A DNA stretch of 64,000 nt from Nannobrachium achirus (lineage: Eukaryota; Chordata; Actinopteri; Myctophiformes; Myctophidae): contig OY997645.1 of NCBI GenBank assembly GCA_963921795.1, positions 34,823,082-34,887,081 of the forward strand, read 5' to 3'. A program made the translations under genes and the position numbers. The notes under the pieces were generated by a model. It worked only from the letters and a program-made list of their open reading frames with translations. It was not told where the DNA came from and did no database searches. Positions 1 through 26,800 of the stretch are shown here, one piece after another (position 1 is the first letter of the stretch; every line of letters begins with the position of its first letter).

Positions 1-498
1 TATGTTTTTCTTTCTTTTTTTCTTTCTTTTTTCATTGTGAAATACAAAATGTTGTCTCTCTTTGTTTTATAGATTGAGCTGTTGCACAGTGTCTCTTAGT
101 TACCAGAGAGCCACCCTTCTTGGCCAGGTGTAACGTTAGTATCAGTGTCAGGTAGCCTAATATCACTCCTGACAGGTCAAGGTCTGAGGAGTTGCTCTTA
201 GCTTCATCTCAACTGTGTAGATAGAGGTACACAGAAAATGTACAGAGATGTCATTGGGGGGAAAAATTCGCCCTTCCTCAGCCTCTGGAAAAATAGAAAC
301 TCTTCCTATTCCCAGGTATGCTGCTGCTTTACTTTACACCTTCCTAATGACTGTAGATGTGAAATTGCTTTCCATATTTGAAGTTGAATCTCCTCTTTTT
401 TCTCCTTAATTTTTGAAGTGTATTTACGTAACTTTATACTGGTAACTTAAATCTTCTATAAAGGTGATGTCTAGCTGATTTAGTTTGAGATATTTGCA

Positions 499-500
<2 letters not shown>

Positions 501-575
<75 letters not shown>
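501..575. repeat. (TG)n microsatellite
   Basis: About 37 uninterrupted TG units. All open frames across it are artefacts of the repeat. Confidence 0.97.
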
Positions 576-576
<1 letters not shown>

Positions 577-963
577 TACCATATGTCTATCCACAAGAGA
601 ACATCCTTATCGCTCAGAGAATGTTTACTGTTGCCAAGGCAATGAAGAGTTGCCTTCAGTGGCAACTCAGAGTTGTTAGTTACTATGAAACATTGGAAGT
701 GTAGTTATATTTAACTCATTACAATCATGTTCATTTACCGTAATAGATTTTCTGTCAAACAAAGAAAGGAGCGCACACACTGGTATTGTGAAAATACTGA
801 CCAGTTGTCTGTGCTATATTCCAGTAAATAGTGGTATACAAGACAAGTATACATGGCAGTAACATGCAAAAAATGTTGTTACATTGGGTTAATGATGTCA
901 AATGAACTATATATCCTCACACAGATACCTGTAAATGAGCTATCATGGACTACTGGCAGTTAA

Positions 964-1276
964 AGGAGTAGTTCACCCCAAAATGACCTTTTTTCTATTG
1001 ATTAGTCACGCCATGGAGACTAGAGTTCAATAATATTTTTAGTTTTTTGTCGCATTCCTAAGACAGAAATGTGATAACAATAAATTTACCCCCATTCGTT
1101 CCGGATGGGGACACATTTCGAAGCGGGTCCCCATCCGGAATCAATGGGGGTAAATTTACTCTAATCAAATCTTTGTCTTGGGAATGTGACAAAAACCCAA
1201 AAATATTCTTGAACTCTACTCTCCATGGCGTGACTAATCAATAGAAAAAAAGTCATTTTGGGGGTGAACTACTCCT
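964..1276. mobile_element. Fold-back TTAA MITE, copy 1 (piggyBac-like)
   Basis: The two halves are nearly complete inverted repeats. It starts AGGAGTAGTTCACCCC and ends with the complement, flanked by TTAA at 960-963 and 1277-1280. The centre is itself palindromic (tccggatgggga / tccccatccgga). The second copy is at 23227-23540. TTAA flanks and small size suggest a piggyBac-type non-autonomous element; no transposase is present. Confidence 0.85.
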
Positions 1277-1640
1277 TTAAGCAAAGTATTATGTGCTATT
1301 TGTCTACGTAAAAATACGGCTGTTTTACATCATAGACAACAATCTAAAAGCAACTATAATAATTAGGTAAAGATAAGTCCTGCACGCTTCAGATTCACAG
1401 AAGGTAGAAGGCCTCAACATGGACAACTTTCATCAAAGAAAATAATACCTGGGCACTATAATAAAATATACGGGATGAGGATGACGTACCCCTGCAAAAC
1501 AATAAAAAGCGTGCAGTAGTCTCAGCTCCTGAAGTGATTTTCAACAATAAATTGTTCAATTTGAGCCCAGTGTAGACAGCATGTTTTGTCTAAATGAGTA
1601 AGAGACTTTCAAATTCCATAGCATCCTGTGTGAGCTGCAG

Positions 1641-1874
1641 AGCAAGGGTGAGAGGAGAGGAAGTGCTTCTGGGCCTGAGTGTTGGGGGGAGATAGTCAGC
1701 AATGAGTCCCTGGCAGCAAGCAGCTCTGCAGCTGGAAAACATCCACCTGAATGGTTGGAGCGAGAGTTGTTGAACCTGGACAGACATCGTCATTCTGTTA
1801 CTCTTGGTGATAAAGCTCATAGTACAAGACGACACCACAGTGCTAATCCATCTCCCAGCCTCCGCAACCTTAAG
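1641..1874 (+). CDS. Possible 5' coding exon of the WD-repeat gene
   Basis: The frame is open from 1602 to 1874 and ends in phase 0 at AAG|gtacag, the phase required by the next proposed exon at 3062. A usable acceptor (ctgcag) lies at 1635-1640. The translation near the end reads EWLERELLNLDRHRH and later SPSLRNLK. I do not recognise it as a domain. It has no in-frame ATG, so if real it is not the first coding exon. It could equally be chance open frame or an exon of another gene. Confidence 0.25.
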
Positions 1875-3061
1875 GTACAGTCAGAAGGATCGAGACCTGC
1901 TCCTGTATGAAAGCACAAATGTCAATTCAATCCATTTAAATTTTAACTAACACATCTCCTTAGTGATCCTAGTCTAACTTTCAGCCATGTATCTCTTTGT
2001 ATTATTGTGTATGTATTATGTAGCCCAGTAATGTGTAATGTTTATTGTGAATGTATTTGCCAAGTGTAACTTTTGTTTAATTGCTTGTTTTCACCTCAAG
2101 GTGTCACTAGAGTGTTACCTGTAATCTGGCCTGGTTAGAAATACAATTTCATTGACTGATTTACACTAAAATTGACACTCATCTCAAGCAGAGCCATAGT
2201 GAAATCAAGCAAAAAAATATTCAACTCACTCATTACCTGACTGGTGCACTGGAGTAGATAATGCATCCAGACAGCCCAGGCCATGTTTCATTTCAAATTA
2301 AAACAAAGCAATTACTGTGCCATCTCCTATATATAGGAGTCCTATATTGTAAGTACAAATGACAGCTTTTAAATGGACAGGAATGACACAGGAAGGAGGG
2401 TAGTACACATAATGTATGCTGAACTTTAGGCATTCAGTTTCAACTGTCAGTGTTAATCATTACCTCTCGGTTAAGAAGATTAGACATTTTCTGCAATGGA
2501 TTAGGCACACAATACAATCATCATTGTTAATTTAAATCTGAGCATTAAAATGTACCTACAGTAAATGGACCGGTCCACAATGGTCAAGGCTTACAGTCAA
2601 ATGAACACTGACGGTTTATTGAGATGGATTTGGAAGCTTGCCAATATTACCACTTTCAGGTTATTCATGATAACACACAAAACTGATTAAGCAATTATCC
2701 TAACAACGCGGGAGATATCAAGGGAAAACCATGACTCCAGTTGCATCCTTGAAGGATTAGGGCTGTTTATCCCTGTTATTTATTAGGGATAGATCAAAGC
2801 ATCTCCATGGATGAAAAGGCTGTTGCTAGGAAACTATGTCAAGTTGAAGAGAGGCCATTAACAGATAGAGCATGGCATGTCATCTGCCCTTGTGTGCACT
2901 TCTCATGGACACTTTCATGGTGGTCCTTTCATCCCCACAGGCTCTGAAATCGGCCTATAATACTCAAAGGTAGCTTAGCCATGGTGTGCATAGTTTATGT
3001 GGAGGGTATTGTTGGAGTTCATTCTTAATCACCTCTCACTAACCTTGTGCTGTATTTTTAG

Positions 3062-3085
3062 CATTCAGAATGTATTAACTGGCTG
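3062..3085 (+). CDS. Candidate 24-nt micro-exon of the WD-repeat gene
   Basis: A pyrimidine-rich acceptor (tatttttag) ends at 3061 and a strong donor (ctg|gtaagt) follows 3085. The exon encodes HSECINWL in phase 0 and joins the next exon without breaking frame. It is too short to support by similarity, so it rests on its splice sites and phase. Confidence 0.4.
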
Positions 3086-3182
3086 GTAAGTGGACTTGCA
3101 ATGGACTGTCAAACATTGAAGGAGCAACTTTGTCTATCAAGCTCTCTATTCTCATGTGTATTCATCCTCTCTCCCCATTAAG

Positions 3183-17538
<14,356 letters not shown>

Positions 17539-17940
17539 GCACTGACATCTGGTATTGTGTATTGTACCTTATTGTATGTACCTTAGTTCGCAGCTGGTTC
17601 GAAGGCAACAGAGTTCTTCTGGCCCCAGACAACATGATCTAAAATGCTTTCAGGAATGCAGCCAAAACCATGATTGCCAAACCCATAAATGATTTTGGCT
17701 GCTCCTGTTGCAATTTGAGGGATGCAACTGTTCATGTTTGTCAGTTGGCAGAAAACATGGCACAAATAGAGAGGTTGATTTACTGAAATATTGTTTCATT
17801 CTAAATATTGCAGTTGTAAAATACAGGAAGTCGTTCTTTATAACAATATAATACTATTTTGTTAAATAATATCACCAATTAAAACAAGATAGCCTTTCAT
17901 GATACAGTAGCAAGTATGAGCTGAATTCTGGAAATGTGCA

Positions 17941-17946
17941 ATTAAA
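17941..17946 (+). terminator. Candidate polyadenylation signal ATTAAA
   Basis: This is the first good hexamer downstream of the WD-repeat gene stop, about 400 nt into the presumed 3' UTR. Transcript evidence would be needed to confirm use. Confidence 0.3.
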
Positions 17947-18582
17947 AACTTGTTATTCCTGTGTTGAAAACCATGAGTGGATGATTATTAGTTTACGCAA
18001 TTAATTCATTTATGCATTCATTTTTACATGCTAATATTTTCGTGCATTGTGTGTTCTAGTGTTTTTCTTTTATTTATGGTTCACTGTAAAAATCCTTAGT
18101 GTTAATTTAACAAATTGTACAAATCATCCTTAAGAGGCGGTGCCATAGTTTTGTACTTTTTCTGGTTTTCATGTATCTAGGAGGTTGACAGTACTTCATT
18201 AGACCCCCTGGGGTGGTTGTTATGAGCAATTATGTATTCCCTTTGTATTTGGGTTTTCTTCCTGGAGGCTGACACCTTGTGGGTCAAAAGTGCCGATCCA
18301 AAAACACAGATAATGACATCATATAATCATCCCCTCCCCCTTTACCATTCACCCAACACTGTGGGAGTGGCTAACTTCAGCTGGGTCACCACCCACCATG
18401 ATAACCACCAGGCATACCTAATAAACTGGTGGGTGTGGCCAACATAAAAACACAAGTTTAACTCTTTCTGTACACTTTTTTGGAAAGACATTTTCCTCCT
18501 AGTATAATCATAATACCTGATAATCATGTTTTTTTTGGGGGGGGGGTCATGGCACTGCATCTTTAAGGTAACACGGATGTTA

Positions 18583-18627
18583 CCACACACACACACACAC
18601 ACACACACGCACGCACGCGCGCGCGCG

Positions 18628-18675
<48 letters not shown>
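18583..18675. repeat. (CA)n/(CG)n/(CA)n compound microsatellite
   Basis: A CA tract is interrupted at about 18608-18635 by alternating GC and then resumes. It is alternating purine-pyrimidine throughout. Confidence 0.95.
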
Positions 18676-18678
<3 letters not shown>

Positions 18679-18826
18679 TTGACACACATTTGAATATAGG
18701 CCACTATAGTGTAGCTTACACTGAGAATATACATATACAGGTAAAGCAATGTAACAAGGTATCATCAACAATAGTTGGGAAGTGCATAATGAAGCAATTG
18801 GGTGTCTGTGTGTTTCAGGGGGCTAA

Positions 18827-19041
18827 AGGTGGTTGCACACTGCTGCGTTTTTCGGGCCGAATATCGGGGTGAATTTCGGAGCGTGTGAATAAAAAAATCA
18901 ACCTCACGTTATGTCAGTCACGTTTGCACACTGCCGCCCGTTTCGCGCACCACTTGGTCCCTTGCTCTCTCTATCTCTCTCTCTCTCCTTGCCCTGAAAA
19001 ACGCATTTCGCAACGAAAAACGCAGCAGTGTGCAACCAGCT
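18827..19041. mobile_element. PIF/Harbinger-like MITE
   Basis: The terminal inverted repeats are AGGTGGTTGCACACTGCTGC and its near-complement at the right end (gcagcagtgtgcaaccagct). They are flanked by TAA on both sides (18824-18826 and 19042-19044), the usual 3-bp Harbinger target. Length is 215 bp, with no coding capacity. Confidence 0.8.
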
Positions 19042-20504
19042 TAAGAATGTTGAATAAGGGGATGCTGTTAAATACACAAGTGGACAGAATAATTTGGATC
19101 AAAGTCATTGGTAAACTATTATTAAAGCAGCACTAAATTATATCGACATAGGACTTGGCTATAGCCCAGCCCAATTATCCACAATGACTCAACGCAGTGC
19201 CTGCTCAAGGCATGGCTATATAAATTATTAATCAAACCCTGGAGAATAAGCCTATATACCTGCCCCTGAGCAAAATCATGCTTTTTTTGGATTTGAAAAA
19301 TGGCGAATGTTTGCCCCAGAATATGGACAAATGAGCTTAGCCTTATAGTTGGTAAACAGTAAACAGGGATCATTATCTGGCATGCAGCAGGAACCAATGT
19401 TCTCAATTAAATAATGAATTACTTCAGCGCCTATTGTTAGCTATTCAATTAATCACCAAAAAACAAATCAAATCCCTTTGTGACATTCTGTTCTTGTACT
19501 GCTAGTGTGCATAATAAACCTGATACTCCAGATGACACCTGAATAGCCAAGATAATGGACATTCTCAAAAATTGTGTGTTTGTGTTTGTTTGTTTGTTTG
19601 TTTTTCATACCAACAGAGACATGACATCAGTCACATCACATCACACTGAGGTGCTTCAAAACCGAAATATTTTGGCCTGGGGCTGCATGCTATCCAGAAA
19701 TTTGGCAAGAAGGATTAAGGCTGCATGGCAACACACTCTCATCTCCAGAGCTTTTTGGCCTCAAAATACTTTACCCAGGAAACTTTATTACCTGACATCC
19801 TCTTTGTGGAATGGAAATTATAGCCTGCAGCTATGTCTGTCTCACCAGTTATGCCCAGGGCTGGCTCTGGGTGTTTTTCACTTATTATAGGCAATAAAAC
19901 AACAAAAGTTGCTTTTATAGAAAGACACAAACCATAAAATATGATGCTATTATGATGAAATATTATTGTTATATTTGGGATCTTGTATGGGCAAAAATCA
20001 ATATTACTGAACATGATTCACTGACAAATCAATGTATCAACCTCTTTGCTGAAATGATGCTATGGGATGTATGAGATATAGGCATAGGCTACAAAATACA
20101 AATGCTAGCAGTTTTATAGAAAATATATTCAGCAGGGAAACCTCCTGATTATGAAACCATTCTTATTTCTATGTTATTTTCCCTGCAAGAGACTTGTAAG
20201 TTGCAGAAAATCTATTGAATCAACTGTCAAGCACTATGAGCAATGTGCACAGTGATGGAGAGATGGGTGCACACACAGTGGCCTCCATTTGGTGTCTCTT
20301 TCTAAATCCACGACCACGCCGTACATTCAGCCAACAGAGGGCGCGCCTGCGCTTTGCAGAAAGTGCTACCAGAACACACTCCCCCGTTGTCCGTGAAATT
20401 GTGAAGAGAAAAGCTTTCTCCAACAGTGTCAAAAAGGCTGATCGCGCTGCAAGGCTGCAAGCAAGCCTCCTTTATCTCCGTACAGGACCAGGGACTGTTT
20501 AAGG

Positions 20505-20568
20505 ATGCTGTGGAACAGTGCTGTCACCGGGCACAAACTGGCACGGTATATGATTTTCCTGTCATTTT
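20505..20568 (+). CDS. b3glct: b3glct coding exon 1 (start codon and signal-anchor)
   Basis: The ATG at 20505 lies in taaggATGc, and 64 nt later the donor is ttt|t|gtgagt at 20569. It encodes 21 residues and one base: two basic residues, then YMIFLSF, giving a hydrophobic stretch that continues into exon 2. No TATA box is evident upstream. The 5' UTR and promoter presumably lie in the moderately GC-rich 20280-20500. Confidence 0.75.
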
Positions 20569-23500
20569 GTGAGTATTCAATTACTTTACCCTCATATATC
20601 ATATGTAAACAGGGGTAGGACGGGCAGCACCTACAACAATTCGGGACTGTCTTGTAGATATAGACCTATATCTTTGGACGAGCGGTGTTTAAAAGAGATT
20701 GAACTGTGGTGGAAGACAATGTTTGGATGGCAAGAAGAGGCAGCGCTGCGTTTTCATAACTGTTGAGAAGTGGAGCCGAGCCATGATTCTTTTTTTTTTC
20801 AACTTCCTGATGAGTTGAAAGGCGAAGCCCAGTGGAACAGCAGCGACTGTATTCTTCTTTACCCTTTCATTTTACGGACTGCATGCTTATAAATAACACT
20901 TCATTAATAATCTTAGTCCCATTAGGCTACAACCTCCACTCTGACAACAGTTTTCAAGCCTGAGGGTTTGCGCTCTAAATTCATAAACTATTTTCTGTAG
21001 GTTTTGACGACCAACAAAAAGTAACTGATGATGAAATCGATGCAAATGCAAAAAACGCTCGGTTCCGTTACGTTCTCCACGGGCGGATGGATGTTATTGC
21101 TGTTACTCGCACCGTATTTCATCTATGATTTGTTTTATTTAATTTATACATTTAACATTTGTTACTCGCTCTCGTCGGGTGCTGAATGCTATTAATCGAG
21201 GCACACTGTTCAAAGAGCATTTTTGGAATAGAAATGACTAACTGCTACAGTGCTACATTAGTTCAAGAAACGCGAATATCAAAACAGCTGAGAAATGTGA
21301 TTCAATATGCTTCACAACATTGACACACACGTGGCAATGCAAAACAATGTTCTGTAATCTGTACTGTACCTCTATGTTCAGATCAATACAGTAGAATATA
21401 ATGATTTTTCTACAGATACAGCAGTGGTTCTCAAACCTTTTCATGTCAAGGACCCCTAAATTTGTGTGTTCGGCCGCGGACCCCCATCTGAAAAGATGTT
21501 GTGCTAAGGACCCCCATACAAGATTTGTGGTGTTAATATTAAAAAAAAAAAAGAAGAAGAAAAAAAAAGTTTTCTATTTTCAAAGAAAGTGAAAATATAA
21601 AACACTTTAAGATATAAGATCTAACCTATATATAGGCCCTGGGGAACCCCAATATTAGACCACAGACCACCATAGTGTACAAATGGACCACACTCTCAGA
21701 GTTAAGAGCAAAAGGGTCCATTAACTCCATTTGGTTCCTAATTATCCATAAATAATCTTGGGACCCCTGGAACCTCCTCAAGGACCCCTGGGGGTCCCCA
21801 GACCCCACTTTGAGAACCACCACAGTAGAATAAAATGGTGTTTCTACAGTGGAATAGAATACATATAGCGTGGACATTGAAGTGTAGTGACCAACCATAG
21901 GAAATGGTGAATATGCATTAATTAATCACTGCATCATGGGGAAGAAGGGGGGTTGCAGACACAGGCCTACAATATAAAGGCTGATGCATTCTACACCATA
22001 GTGCCATATTAAATCGGGTCGGGGACCCCTAAGAACCAATGTTATTTTGGCTCTAAAAGTGCACTATCATCGGCTTTAAGTGTCTGGAAACTCACATAAG
22101 GCCAGGTAGGATAGTTTCCCATCACAGAGTCATGTCATCATCCTTTTTTACTTGCATGACATCTGGCCAAAAACACTTTTTTTATCCCATGTTTTTTGCA
22201 ACCCATTTTCTCACCCAGTGCCAACTGCCAACTACCTAACCTGTAGTCCTGGTTTCCACTCTCCCCCTGCCACGCCAGGGGAATTGGGGAGCACCTGGCT
22301 GGCTAGTGGTAGGTAGTATAGAAACCAGGACTACTGCATGTTTTGGTGAGGGCATCTACCCTAGGAGACACGGGGAGAACATGCAAACTCCACACAGAAA
22401 GGCCCTATCGCTAACCACACCTAGGGTGTGGGCGCTGATGACGTGGAGGGTAGGAACACGCCCCCAGCGCCCACAGCTTCCCCCAGCAGGAATCGAACCC
22501 AGGACCTTCTAGCTGTGAGGCGAAGCGCTAACCACTGCGCCACCGTGCCCAAAAACAGATCTTACAATTGTTTGCTTATGATGTAACAATATGGTAGTAT
22601 TCTATTGCAGTATTCATCATATTAAGTAATTTGGAACCACCTGGTTTCTTTTTTCCAAATGGGAAACAAAATATATAATGCTGCAAGGGAATCCCCCCTG
22701 GCCAATGGACCGTACTGGAGCTCTGCCTGGGCTATGGCTACGGCTATTCTGCTTGATCACCTCTCTTTGACATTCCTCCACTGGGGAAACCTATCCTGGA
22801 CATCCCCCATATAAGCATCTGGATTAAAACCTGTGTCTTGTGTGTGGGAAGTCATTCAAACGGAAATCCCCCATGGAGATATTAGGCTGGACAGGGCTAC
22901 TCTACATTACATTTGTGTGTCTGTTAAATGTCAAAAATGTAAATGTATTAAAAAGCCACACAATGTGATTATATCCAAAGTGTCATGCAGTTCTGCAATT
23001 CTATTAATAATCCCCTTCTCATTATATTAACAATATCCAAGAGAACTCAAGTGAATGGAATTGAATTAAGAGCCAAGCAGATCGAGACACATTATTTATT
23101 GGGGAATGAAAAACATATCCAAAATGATAAAACAATGCATTTAGCTGTCTCTTCTGTCAACAGACTAAAATGAATGAACAAATTATTTCTAACACTAACA
23201 AACAAGGACAGATAATAATGAATTAAAGGAGTAGTTCACCCCCAAAATGACTTTTTTTCTATTGATTACTCATGCCATGGAGAGTAGAGTTCAATAATAT
23301 TTTTAGTTTTTTGTCACATTCCTAAGACATAAATGTGATAACAATAAATTTACCCCCATTCATTTCGGATGGTGACCCGTTTCGAAACGGGTCACCATCC
23401 GGAATCAATGGGGGTAAATTTACTCAAATCAAATTTTTGTCTTAGGAATGTGACAAAAACCAAAAAATATTATTGAACTCTACTCTCCATGGCATGAGTA

Positions 23501-23762
23501 ATCAATAGAAAAAAAGTCATTTTGGGGGTGAACTACTCCTTTAAGTTACCGTATAAAGTGTACCGGGCGGGCATGTGCTGTAGTAAGTAGTAAGATGGTT
23601 TGGTTGTGTCTGTTGTATTCAGTATGTCTAAAAGAGCATGATTTTCTCAAGACAGATTATTCATTCCAGATCCTTCGCTACAAATATTTTCGAGTTGAAC
23701 AAACTGATACAAATATTTTCGAGTTGAACAAACTGATAAATTACTCTATCAGGATGTTTACA

Positions 23763-23856
<94 letters not shown>

Positions 23857-26800
23857 CACTCTGCTACATCTCTAGACCATCTGATATTAGTCAATTATTA
23901 TTAGTTGAACTAACTACTGTGAACATAATTATTAGGGAACCATAGAAATTATGTGTATAAAGCAAGAAAGTAGTGCAATGTACTGCCAATGTGTGTGCTG
24001 CAAATCCTCTGTAACAAATGCATCACAAGTAATCTGTTCTCCTCTCTAAACTTATCATTGTAGACACCTCATTTATAAATCATTTCCATGTCTCACTCCA
24101 CCCTAAACATTTCTATCTACAGTACTAGAAACCGTGCTCTTCCGAGCACAGGTCTACTCTCCGACCAGGTCACGTGTCCTGGTGGGGCTATAATGGGCTA
24201 ATGTGAAAAGGGTGGCATTTGTTCCTTGACCTAGTGGGAATATGTGTGGCAAATTTCAAGGTAATCTCAAGCTGCGTTCATGATTTGAGGCAATTTGTTC
24301 AAAAACTGAGCAATTCTGCCAACTTCAGAAAGCAATGTTATTATAGCCTGGCGTCGCCACTCCGAAATTTACTTGTTATTGTCGGAGTGGCGACACTTCC
24401 ATAGAGGTTAAGTTTAGGGTAAGGGTTAGAGATAGGGTTAGTGTCGGAATGGAGACATGTCGGAAAGGAGACATGTCGGAGTGGCGGGGTGTAACCCCTG
24501 GCGGGCCATCCCTGATACTGCGTTGAGTGCGCTCACTCATTGCTTCCCCAGAAGGAACGAGTGAGTGAATGCACAGTATGCGGTTGGCTTGCCAGGCTAG
24601 CAATATTAGCCAATTAGGATGGAATATTAAATATCGGACAGATTGGTCTTGATCACATGACTATAGAGATACTGTGTAGGGATGTGCGTGATTGTTGGAG
24701 AAAATCTGATGGAGTAATAGCAAAGAATGTGTTTTACATAAGTTGGCCTCCTGGTAAATAAGGCAAAAATGCACGGCAAAGGTATTTCCTTAGCCTCTAG
24801 GGAGTGCGCATACAAAGCTTTCCACTGATCGGTGGAGTTAAAGGTAAAAACACAAATTGGCCTGTTATAGCGCCAACATCTTAGTAAACAATTACGCATC
24901 ACACAAGTGAAAATAAATCTTATCGCAAGCCATAGGTGACACATGTAAACACATGTAGCCTGGTTTAATGGGTACTGTGTATACCTAATTTACGCTTGAT
25001 CTGCCTAAGCTCATATCTCTCCAGGCGAGTCCTCATTCCAGTAGTCAGTATGCAGCAGCTAGTTACTGGAATGAGCCACAAAGGTTTTTCTGGTTAACTA
25101 CACATCATTATCCTCTATCAAGGACTCTTCCCCCTCTCAAAAATAGTACAGTACATAATTGCCTCGGTCTGTGCCAGTTATATGAAGTGTTTTTTCAACC
25201 ATGTTTACAACTACACTGTTTAACCACTTGCTGCCAAACCAGTGAACCCAAAATGCATGTCACTTGCTAACTGCTCCTACTGCTGGTTTTGTCCCCGATG
25301 GAAAATGGATGAGAAGCAAACTGCCACCAAATGTACTGGGGCAGACTCGCATGTGAGACCGCAGTGCAGACTTGTCAGGCTGTTTTGTAAATAAGAAATT
25401 GTTCTTAATTAGCAATTAGCAAATCAAAAATGGCCATTAGTACCCCCTTTACACAAAGTGCTCTTCGCACAAAACTACAGGAAGTATAGCTACTGAAACT
25501 AGTTTTTCCTTTGTGTCGTTTGAGACTTAAGAACTGACACTAAGGCCAATCAGGTGTTCCTTTGTGTGAAAATAGCTTTTCTTGGAAACCTTTCTCTAGC
25601 TACTTGAAAATGACAAGAAAAAGCTTGTTCAAAATATATCAAATGAAAAGTATTTTTGGTTTGAATTATTTGATATAATGTCCTATAGTGCTAAAATCAA
25701 AGCAGCGGATTTTTCCTCTGTGTGTAACTCATTTGGAGCTGGTTATGTAGAGTTTGGCGGCCAGTCACAACATCTCACAGCATCATGAAGACATCTCCCA
25801 ACCGTGCGCCGTGGCGCGTGCTTTCCCTCCCAGGCCTGTGTAGAGGAGCTGGTGCCTCTCGCGTGAGCGGACACTTTATAATAATGCTTTAATTAACTCC
25901 CAAAACCCCTAATATTCTAGATGGCACCGTGGCGTCACCGTTAAACATTAATTAGCCTTTCAGGCTCTGCGCCTCGGGATGGAATCACTCTCATCGCACG
26001 ATTATTTATCATCTAATACCCATCGCAAATTGTTTTATTAATAATAATAATATCTTAGATTTATTTAGCACTTTTCTGCGTACCCAAACACGCTTTACAT
26101 GGGGGGGCAAGAAAACTAAAAGCAACTTTATTAGAGAAAAACACATTAAGACTAAAGGATAAAACCATTAAAAACGATAAAGATAAAAAAATATTAGGAT
26201 TAAGGTTAGGTTTAGGCAAAGTTTTGCCGAAAAGCTTACTAGGATCTCCTTTTAGTTGACCTTGTACCAGTGATTTGTCATGAAACTGTACTTTTTCCTA
26301 TGCAACCTTCTAATAAATTCTTCAATCAATCAATCAATCAATCAATTATCGCCCCCCAGTGACGTGGACCACTCTGCCCGTTTGATGAGAACTGACTACA
26401 GCAGTAGTTAGTTAGGCGAAAACTGTTACAACATCCGAGCGGTGCCGTCTCTGGCGGGCTTGACCAACGTGAGGAACTGGCAAGCCTAGCTCCTGGCTAG
26501 CGTGCATGCGCTTCCAGGTGAGGTGGGGGGGGGGACTGTAGCCTCCCACAAGGTTGCTGCGTTGCCATCCGCTAACGTGCCTGGCTCTTTTGTAGACTGG
26601 TAACAGCATACAGTACATGCCTTGTTAGTCAGTGGCTCAGGTTCCTTCGCCTCCCAGCCGCATCGTACGTTACAGCAGTTCCGCATGCGTCACAGAAGTG
26701 GGGAAAGCATGTTCGCCTCCCAAACCCCTCTGTTTTCCTCCTTTTCCAGGGTCTTTCATGAAGACTAGAAGTTTGGGACACTGACAGATGTAGCAGATTG

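Larger units (their letters stand above)
1..3061. other. Region upstream of the WD-repeat gene
   Basis: This holds the (TG)n tract at 501-575, the fold-back element at 964-1276 and the possible exon ending at 1874. A second small splice-bounded stretch (2941-2969) was rejected on phase. I see nothing else I can support. Confidence 0.5.
17539..20504. other. Intergenic region between the WD-repeat gene and b3glct
   Basis: This presumably contains the 3' UTR of the first gene (ATTAAA at 17941-17946) and the b3glct promoter and 5' UTR near its right end. It also holds a CA/GC microsatellite and a Harbinger-like MITE. Nothing else is recognised. Confidence 0.5.

Noticed and set aside
501-704. Open frames rich in CVCVCV at the (TG)n tract
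   Set aside because: Pure dinucleotide repeat; the same applies to HTHTHT and SLSLSL frames at 23764 and 60914.
2941-2969. Small splice-bounded stretch (cacag|gctctg...caaag|gtagct) as a coding exon
   Set aside because: Its 29 nt would put the following exons out of phase, and the donor is weak.
20215-20502. 95-codon frame just upstream of the b3glct start
   Set aside because: No domain, low-complexity basic text, and a position fitting 5' UTR; it ends before the ATG in another frame.
24416-24445. Telomere-like gggttaga / agggtta text
   Set aside because: Only a few degenerate units within a dispersed repeat; not an interstitial telomere array.
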